DNA of 64,000 nucleotides, taken from Ascaris suum (lineage: Eukaryota > Nematoda > Chromadorea > Rhabditida > Ascarididae). The translations under genes and the position numbers were made by a program. This document shows positions 59,001-64,000 of this stretch, one piece after another. The DNA is taken from positions 7,673,260 through 7,737,259 of the forward strand of contig CM024178.1 of NCBI GenBank assembly GCA_013433145.1. The letters are read 5' to 3'. How positions within the stretch are numbered: the first letter of the stretch is position 1; every line of letters begins with the position of its first letter. Below the pieces are notes generated by a model. That model saw only the letters and a list, made by a program, of their open reading frames with translations. It was not told the origin of the DNA and ran no database searches.

Positions 59001-60253
59001 AGATGCAACCACAATCAGCCTAGGTTTAATTGCCCACCGACTAATCACTGAAGTAAATCAAAACTATGCGATTTCAGGGCATAAAGTATGTCTAGCAGTA
59101 CGAAATAAATGAAACAGAAGGATCAAGTAGTGATGGCCAGGACACTCATTACGATTTAATAGTAGAAACTCCGAAGTTATAAATACTGCTGTAGCCCATT
59201 TGCATGCCCCGCTGTCGCCCATTTGCCTCAAACTTTTCAAGGAAAGGCATATGCAGCACTCACTGAAATGCGGGATTCATATAGACAACCGGAGGCTTTC
59301 TTTCATTCGCAGACATAGACCCTGAACGACTGCGGCTTCCTGAACGCGACCGATGTCGCCGATGCTTATGTGATTTGCGACGTCGGCGCTGTGAACGATC
59401 ATCTTCCCTTGATGCCGATCCACGCTGAAGTATTCCACGATTACTCTTCATCATTGCTTACAGTATGAAATACAAATAAGAAATGAGAAAATTCCGGAAA
59501 AAAGTGAACACAAAAAGGATTCAGCAAAAAAGCAAGCTTCTGTAACCTTAAAATAAATGGCAAAATGAGAAAATACGCTAGTAAACGCATCAAACATTAC
59601 TTTGTGCAAATTTCGCCTCAGCTAATAACCAGATGCAGATGCTCAAACCTACTGTCCAAAGTGTGTCTGAAGGGGGGAGAAATAGATCCAAACGATAAAT
59701 CTAAGATAATAATAACGGAATTGGAAGATCAGTGCAGCCATTTGATCATCAAAGGCATCAGCGACCACCGTTTACGCCAGCCAGTTTTCACAGCTGACGA
59801 CGGCAACAGTTTCCACTATAGCCCAACACAATAATTGAACATGCAATTGCATTAGATCAGGGCCTTTATAGCTCGCGAAGCTCATTTTCAAAGTTCGAGG
59901 ACTAAAGACCTGTTTGATCGTGACCTGAACTATGCAGAGCTCAAGTGGACAAACACGCTATAAAATTACAATTTTAAAAAAAATGTGAGAGGAAAGCAAA
60001 AGGATTAGCAAGATTATGTTACGCCGAATGTCTTAGGCCGAACCACTGCATGACTTCCGAGTACCGATCGACTCGACTTTCATAAGACAACAAAGGCGTC
60101 AATCCGAAACAATGAAAAACTGTCAGAAATTAATGAAAAAAAAAAAAATTAATGAATAAAAATAAATATTTAAAAACTTGCCGAACTATGACGATGCCGC
60201 GCACCATTCGACGATCGTTTACGATGTGAAGATGAGACCTTCTCTCGATCCAT
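48198..60253 (-). CDS. Coiled-coil protein with Arg/Ser-rich N-terminus (8 exons, family unknown)
   Basis: Exons in transcript order: 60253-60178, 59456-59264, 58395-58182, 51436-51225, 50505-50416, 49745-49691, 48941-48780, 48449-48198 (stop). Every junction keeps phase, giving 417 residues. Residues about 1-70 are very basic, with HRKRSS, RRRRKSHKHRRHRSRSGSRSRSGS resembling an RS or nuclear-localisation-type segment, followed by PPVVYMNPAFQPIYGVQ. From about 105 to 360 the sequence is a long heptad-like coiled coil rich in E, K, L, N and R with few glycines or prolines (MKTLERAVEELQK, NNFLNERNMKLVKKCEELC). The tail is Ser-rich (RIKRSNSFDYRSSSAPPTT). This suggests a dimerising scaffold or cytoskeleton- or centrosome-linked protein, but I recognise no family. 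The 6.7 kb third intron holds a foldback element. The start follows a TATATAG acceptor by 10 bases. Confidence 0.8.
50046..50076. repeat. (AAAAC)n microsatellite
   Basis: Five to six copies of AAAAC in the intron between coiled-coil exons 5 and 6. Confidence 0.9.
55482..55986. mobile_element. Foldback (long inverted repeat) element, about 505 bases
   Basis: Two long arms are reverse complements of each other: 55482-55702 and 55711-55986, meeting at an 8-base spacer (CCCGCCAT). The outer ends TCGGCACTCTTGCATTTAA and its partner CAAGATTGCCGA, and the inner ends GCAGGCGAAGTGCACTTGC, pair almost perfectly. The arms differ in length because the right arm carries about 44 extra bases (about 55738-55782) beside GAGTTCAATGGCTGCA. 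It is clearly more G+C-rich than the surrounding intron. No transposase is encoded; the frames inside are mirror-image artefacts. This fits a non-autonomous foldback or MITE-type element. Target-site duplication is not clear. Confidence 0.8.
57545..57564. promoter_or_regulatory. Everted nuclear-receptor half-sites (TGACCT-n8-AGGTCA)
   Basis: TGACCT and AGGTCA face outward with eight bases between them, inside the large coiled-coil intron. Everted repeats with this spacing are bound by some nuclear receptors. Only the sequence match is seen, and chance occurrence is quite possible. Confidence 0.2.
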
Positions 60254-60736
60254 CTTATTCGGGCTATATAGAAGAAAATAATTCAAATTTCACGCAAAAT
60301 TCGCTTGATAACAACACAAATTTCTGATACAATTTAAATCGAATAATAAAATCGCATATAATGAGCAATATTGAGTAAAGTATATCATCATTCAATTGCA
60401 GTTGAGATATTCAACCGTGTTTGTTTCGAGTCAACGCTAACGAACATCACAAATTTATAATGCAATTGAAGAATAAAACAAGATACTTTGTTGACTAATA
60501 AAAAACGGTTTATAAAGAGATAAAATGGATGAAAAAAAAACCAATTCAAGAAAATGTTGAAAAAAAAAAACGGAAATATTTTCAAAATCTCTATTTTAAA
60601 ATAAATCCATGAATTGATTAAATTTTAGAAAACAAAAAAAAAAATCTAAAAGTCAATCTTATGAATACGAAATAATTTCCATAATATATTGGAAAACACG
60701 AAGAACTAAGAAACAACCAACCTAAATAAAGCTTAC

Positions 60737-60831
60737 TAGGGATACGACCACCAACGACTCGGTCTATATCCACTAAGTCATCCAAATGCCCGCCTCGACT
60801 TTGCACTTGAGATTAACACAACTGAAATTAA
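60737..60831 (-). other. Possible 5' untranslated exon of the coiled-coil gene
   Basis: A strong acceptor (TAATTTCAG, AG at 60833-60832) and a good donor (GTAAGC at 60736) bound a 95-base segment that is more G+C-rich than its flanks. One frame across most of it is open (GGHLDDLVDIDRVVGG) but has no ATG, and its end phase does not join the exon containing MDREK. The segment therefore fits a non-coding, perhaps leader-trans-spliced, first exon better than a coding one. An unseen coding exon between them is the alternative. Confidence 0.35.
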
Positions 60832-60972
60832 ACATATTGATGATTTTTGTTTAGTAGATAAAAATACGTATGAATAACAAAGAATATGTTTTAAAAAAAT
60901 ATGTAAATTGCAATTAGATAAATTGAAACTATGCAATCATAGTATCCTCCTTCTATTGACCTACCCACTCCT

Positions 60973-60986
60973 CCCCCCCCCCCCCC
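60973..60986 (+). repeat. Poly-C tract
   Basis: Fourteen C on the + strand, that is poly-G on the coding strand of the two minus-strand genes, in the intergenic gap between them. Confidence 0.9.
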
Positions 60987-61037
60987 TCTAAAAATGAAAT
61001 CATGTTTATTGCGCTTTAATCAGTTTATTTGATGGCA

Positions 61038-62755
61038 CTATGAAGTCATTCCCAAGCACGCTCGAAAGTAAACCAATGATGGTTTCCTTTCTGATTTTGC
61101 GAAGAAACGTTTCGGTAGCGTGCTAAATTCGAGGTGCAAATTTGCCTGTGTCTGCGGGTATGTCCCTTCTTGTTGCCCTCTCCGCAAAAGTCGCTTTTTA
61201 AATTAATAATAACATACGAGTAGATTTATCCAAATGGTGCTTTTTGAAATCTCTATACGGCCCTAACCGTAAGACCAATCAATACTACTACCATATTTGT
61301 GAGAATGTTTCTTGTCGAGTAGGAGTATGCCGCCATGTCTGCATAGAAATAGGCCACCTCTTCCATATGCTTGCCTATTTGTTCCTATAGATTTCAATGA
61401 TATTTAACCGTTTAAAGGTTACAAAAATTACCTCACTAATTAATTATCAATACAACTCATCAACCTTTGATCAATAGTAAGAAAGAAAATTTTTGTTTTC
61501 TAAGCATAAGAAGTTGACAAATGGAATCAAACAACTCGATTTATGCAATAGTGAAGTGATCATTTCAATACCTTAAAATCGTTTGCAACAAACATTTCCG
61601 CTCCCCACCTCCTCTCCCCCTTTCCCCAATATACTTCTTCAGCTAAGAAAGCTTAGAGACTGAAACTAGAAAATGCTGCATTAAACGAGAAAAAAAGCAA
61701 CCTCATATATCCAACGTTTTCGATTCAACTAAATAGTTGGCATCACATCCGAAAAATTAGCGTCATACTTTCAAGTAGGAAAACGCGGCGGGTAAAATTA
61801 GCGCGGCATGCGCTTTTTGCACTTTTGCAATCCTAGTGAATTGCTGCATGAATTTAAAAATAATGGAAACGTCTTCTCAACGACCAACTCTTTATGTAAG
61901 CCTTCAACAGAAGAAATAGTCTCTTTTCGTATTTATCTAATCATTAAAAAAAATTTGCATATACCAATTCCATATGATATGAAAAATTTCATGGCAATGT
62001 AAACACGATTTCAATCGTCAAGAAATTTGATAACGAGAAAAAACATGGCAATATTCGTAGTATGTCGTTGACAGACACAGACTCAGACATACGCATACAA
62101 AAGCGCGCCGAAAATCTACCATCACATCGAACTCTCTCAACTATTTGCAAGAGGTCACAATGCACGAAACTGATATCAATAATGCGGCTATCAAATTGGC
62201 AATAAAATTCCCCTGTGATAAATGACTAAAAAGGCGAATATTATCGGTCAATTCTTCTACAATCGTATGACCTTAACTGAGTAATCGAATCATTTATTAA
62301 TTACCACACAAATGTGACCCCTATCTTGTAGCATAAATCAATTAATTAAAACAAGAAATGGATCGCCAACCCACCCCACCTCGACCACCCACCCCCAACA
62401 CGACAAATCGGCGATCTCCACTCTTCAGGTGAGGAAAAAAAAAGCGCTGTAATAAACGTAATTGAAACTTTCATCATGAAATGGTGGGAAATTTAAAATT
62501 ATTGGGCTGCCACGCAGTTTATGTCAAATTAGAAATAATTTTTGCTAAAAGAAAAAATTTTTTCTGAAATTTGAAATTTTTTTTAGAAGTAAATTCAATA
62601 AATTGCATAAATTATATTCGTACATCTATTATATTGTAAGCTATTTAAAAGGTAACTCATAAATAATTGACAACAAAGGTAAATTGTTGCACCTGTGTAA
62701 CATTTCCGTTGGCAAAATGACATCGTTGCGTAATTTTGCCTACGATTCTCTTCAT
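61038..62755 (-). CDS. Candidate small gene, three exons, product unknown
   Basis: Three open segments on the minus strand join in phase 0. Exon 62755-62693 reads MKRIVGKITQRCHFANGNVTQ and ends CAG|GTGCAA. Exon 61384-61292 follows acceptor ATCTATAG and reads EQIGKHMEEVAYFYADMAAYS and on, ending ATG|GTAGTAG. Exon 61193-61038 follows a weak acceptor (TTAAAAAG) and reads RLLRRGQQEGTYPQTQ and on, ending at a stop. Together they make 103 residues with a basic, mitochondrial-targeting-like start. If the second intron is not removed, the protein would instead end VVVLIGLTVRAV, a possible membrane tail. Exon composition stands out from the A+T-rich flanks. I recognise no family. The start lies 85 bases from the divergent elongation-factor gene. 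Confidence 0.4.
62072..62097 (+). repeat. GACAGACA-type simple repeat
   Basis: A short imperfect array (GACAGACACAGACTCAGACA) of the same family as 23733 and 35400, within an intron of the candidate small gene. Confidence 0.55.
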
Positions 62756-62840
62756 TTGTCGAGATTTATCATTTTTGTGCGGAATACAATCCGGTGAGGT
62801 GTTTCTGCACCAACGACGTTTAAAATTATAGCTCAACAAG
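62756..62840. promoter_or_regulatory. Compact divergent promoter region
   Basis: Only 85 bases separate the proposed start of the minus-strand small gene from the ATG of the elongation-factor gene. No TATA box is obvious. On the + side AATTATAG at 62824-62831, 10 bases before ATG, could accept a spliced leader. If both starts are right, one short region serves both genes. It depends on the small gene being real. Confidence 0.35.
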
Positions 62841-64000
62841 ATGGTGGCTGTAAGTTTTGATTTTATATTTTCAATGCTTTTATTGCAAACATTTAGGATC
62901 TACGAGATTTACGATACCGTATGTCAATGAATAAACGCCATGGTTATAGAGGTATTATTTAAGTTGTACTATAACTGAGTAACAAGTATCGGATTTATTA
63001 TACATTTTCATAACTTTATGTCTGATGTACTGCAACAGTTTTAGTCGAGAAAAAAAAAGTTATGGACAACGTTTTGATTGTGCCGAATAATAGTGAAGCG
63101 CTTATATACCTGAGCATTTAGATTTGGAGTGTTTTTAACGGGAATTGACCTCATATTACATTCGCACCCCCGTAACAATTAGACTAGCGAAAAGCACCTT
63201 TAAGTCATAGTCGCTGTTCGGATTTCATCGGATCTCCTCGATGTGTTTCATAGATGAGGGGTGTGGGGAAGAGGAGGCACGAGAAAGGGGGGGGGCTGTG
63301 TTATGTGTGGACCTCTATTCTAGGTTACATGGTATTCGCGGTTTTGCAGTTCCTGATGCCACAAGTGTCGTGCGAAAATAAAGTATTGAAGTAAATATCA
63401 ACTTTGTTTGCTTGAACATGGGCGAACGGATGATGAAACTTGAGCGTAATTAGTCATGTATCTGCCAGAATCCCTTCCCGTCGCTGGAGGATGGGAGGGG
63501 AAGCATGAGGTGGGAAATGTGAACTCAAACAAAAAATGATGGAATTGTCTTTACTAGTATCGAACTTTTCTGTTTTTTCCTCAGTTTTTATTTCATAGAA
63601 ATGATTTAAGTGGCAAGTGAAATCTTCTATCTGTTGCATTTTTTTTTTTTTTTTGATCCCCCAAGTATGGGAACGAGGGGAACTTCCTCCTTTTCAGTTT
63701 TTACTCTTCATCTGCTTTTAGTCTTTCAATTCCAAGTTTTAGACATGTCGCTAGCAGCTAACTAATTAATGGAGACTGCAGCCTGTACAAGTCGCTACCG
63801 ACAGGTTGAGCCAAAGAACTTTGATTTTTTTACCTTCAATTAGGTCGACCACCTGTAGATTGGGAAGGTTTTCGATGTTTTTGATTTCAGAGGCACACAA
63901 TCTTCTGACTTCATCGATTTAAAATAAGCTTTATTTTGCAGAAAGTATATGGTTCGGAAAAAAGCTTCCGCACTCAAAAGGTGCTCATTGCGGCGAAGTT
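62841..64000 (+). CDS. eef-1G: Elongation factor 1-gamma, first two exons (cut by window end)
   Basis: eEF1-gamma is a structural subunit of the guanine-nucleotide exchange complex that recharges eEF1A in translation; its N-terminal part has a glutathione-S-transferase fold. Exon 1, 62841-62849, encodes MVA and ends at GTAAGT. Exon 2 starts at 63942 after TTTTGCAG and reads KVYGSEKSFRTQKVLIAAKF to the window edge, in phase. This matches the start of metazoan eEF1-gamma (a short lead, then a Y, then F-x-x-x-K-x-L-I-A-A), and FRTQKVLIAAK is close to nematode versions. The 1.1 kb first intron contains a G-rich purine cluster (63255-63295) and a poly-T tract. Most of the protein lies outside the window. 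Some other GST-fold protein is possible but less likely. Confidence 0.72.

Noticed and set aside
60737..60795. Coding exon reading SRGGHLDDLVDIDRVVGG
   Set aside because: Its end phase does not join the MDREK exon, and it has no in-frame ATG; kept only as a possible untranslated exon.

Overview
The window looks like A+T-rich nuclear DNA from a nematode. Genes are split into short exons (about 55-215 bases) with T-rich AG acceptors, G-started donors and introns from a few hundred bases to several kilobases. Exon peptides resemble nematode or animal families. There are no prokaryotic operons, CRISPR arrays, phage genes or rRNA. Species cannot be fixed from the sequence.

Layout. (1) 1.46-10.74 kb, + strand: a seven-transmembrane receptor of the gonadotropin-releasing-hormone-receptor-like type in eight exons whose phases all agree. 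Its introns hold a 1.25 kb TATATC hexamer array, a tRNA-like relic and an (AT)n tract ending just before the last exon. (2) 10.7-28.8 kb: no convincing gene. It holds a tandem repeat block at 14.3-19.2 kb (units of about 2 kb), a GC-rich island, a 42-base perfect-arm palindrome, and a degenerate 55-base tandem repeat at 27.65-28.02 kb. (3) 28.85-39.0 kb, + strand: a near-complete B56 regulatory subunit of protein phosphatase 2A in 13 exons, plus a possible last exon at 39.54 kb. (4) 39.6-48.2 kb: mostly non-coding, with one unassigned minus-strand ORF at 42.6-42.9 kb and an (AT)n tract. (5) 48.2-60.25 kb, - strand: an eight-exon, 417-residue coiled-coil protein with an Arg/Ser-rich N-terminus. 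I do not recognise its family. Its 6.7 kb intron contains a foldback element. (6) 61.04-62.76 kb, - strand: a candidate small three-exon gene of unknown function. (7) 62.84 kb to the window end, + strand: the first two exons of elongation factor 1-gamma, divergent from gene 6 across 85 bases.

The genes have unrelated jobs (peptide-hormone signalling, phosphatase targeting, a cytoskeletal or scaffold-like coiled coil, translation elongation), so the window reads as an ordinary chromosome segment and not as one system. The most striking global pattern is strand polarity. T-rich, G-homopolymer sequence marks the coding strand of each long gene; it flips near 43 kb and again near 62 kb, tracking transcription direction. 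Joined exon structures were deduced by eye from splice signals and reading-frame phase; no alignment or search was run.
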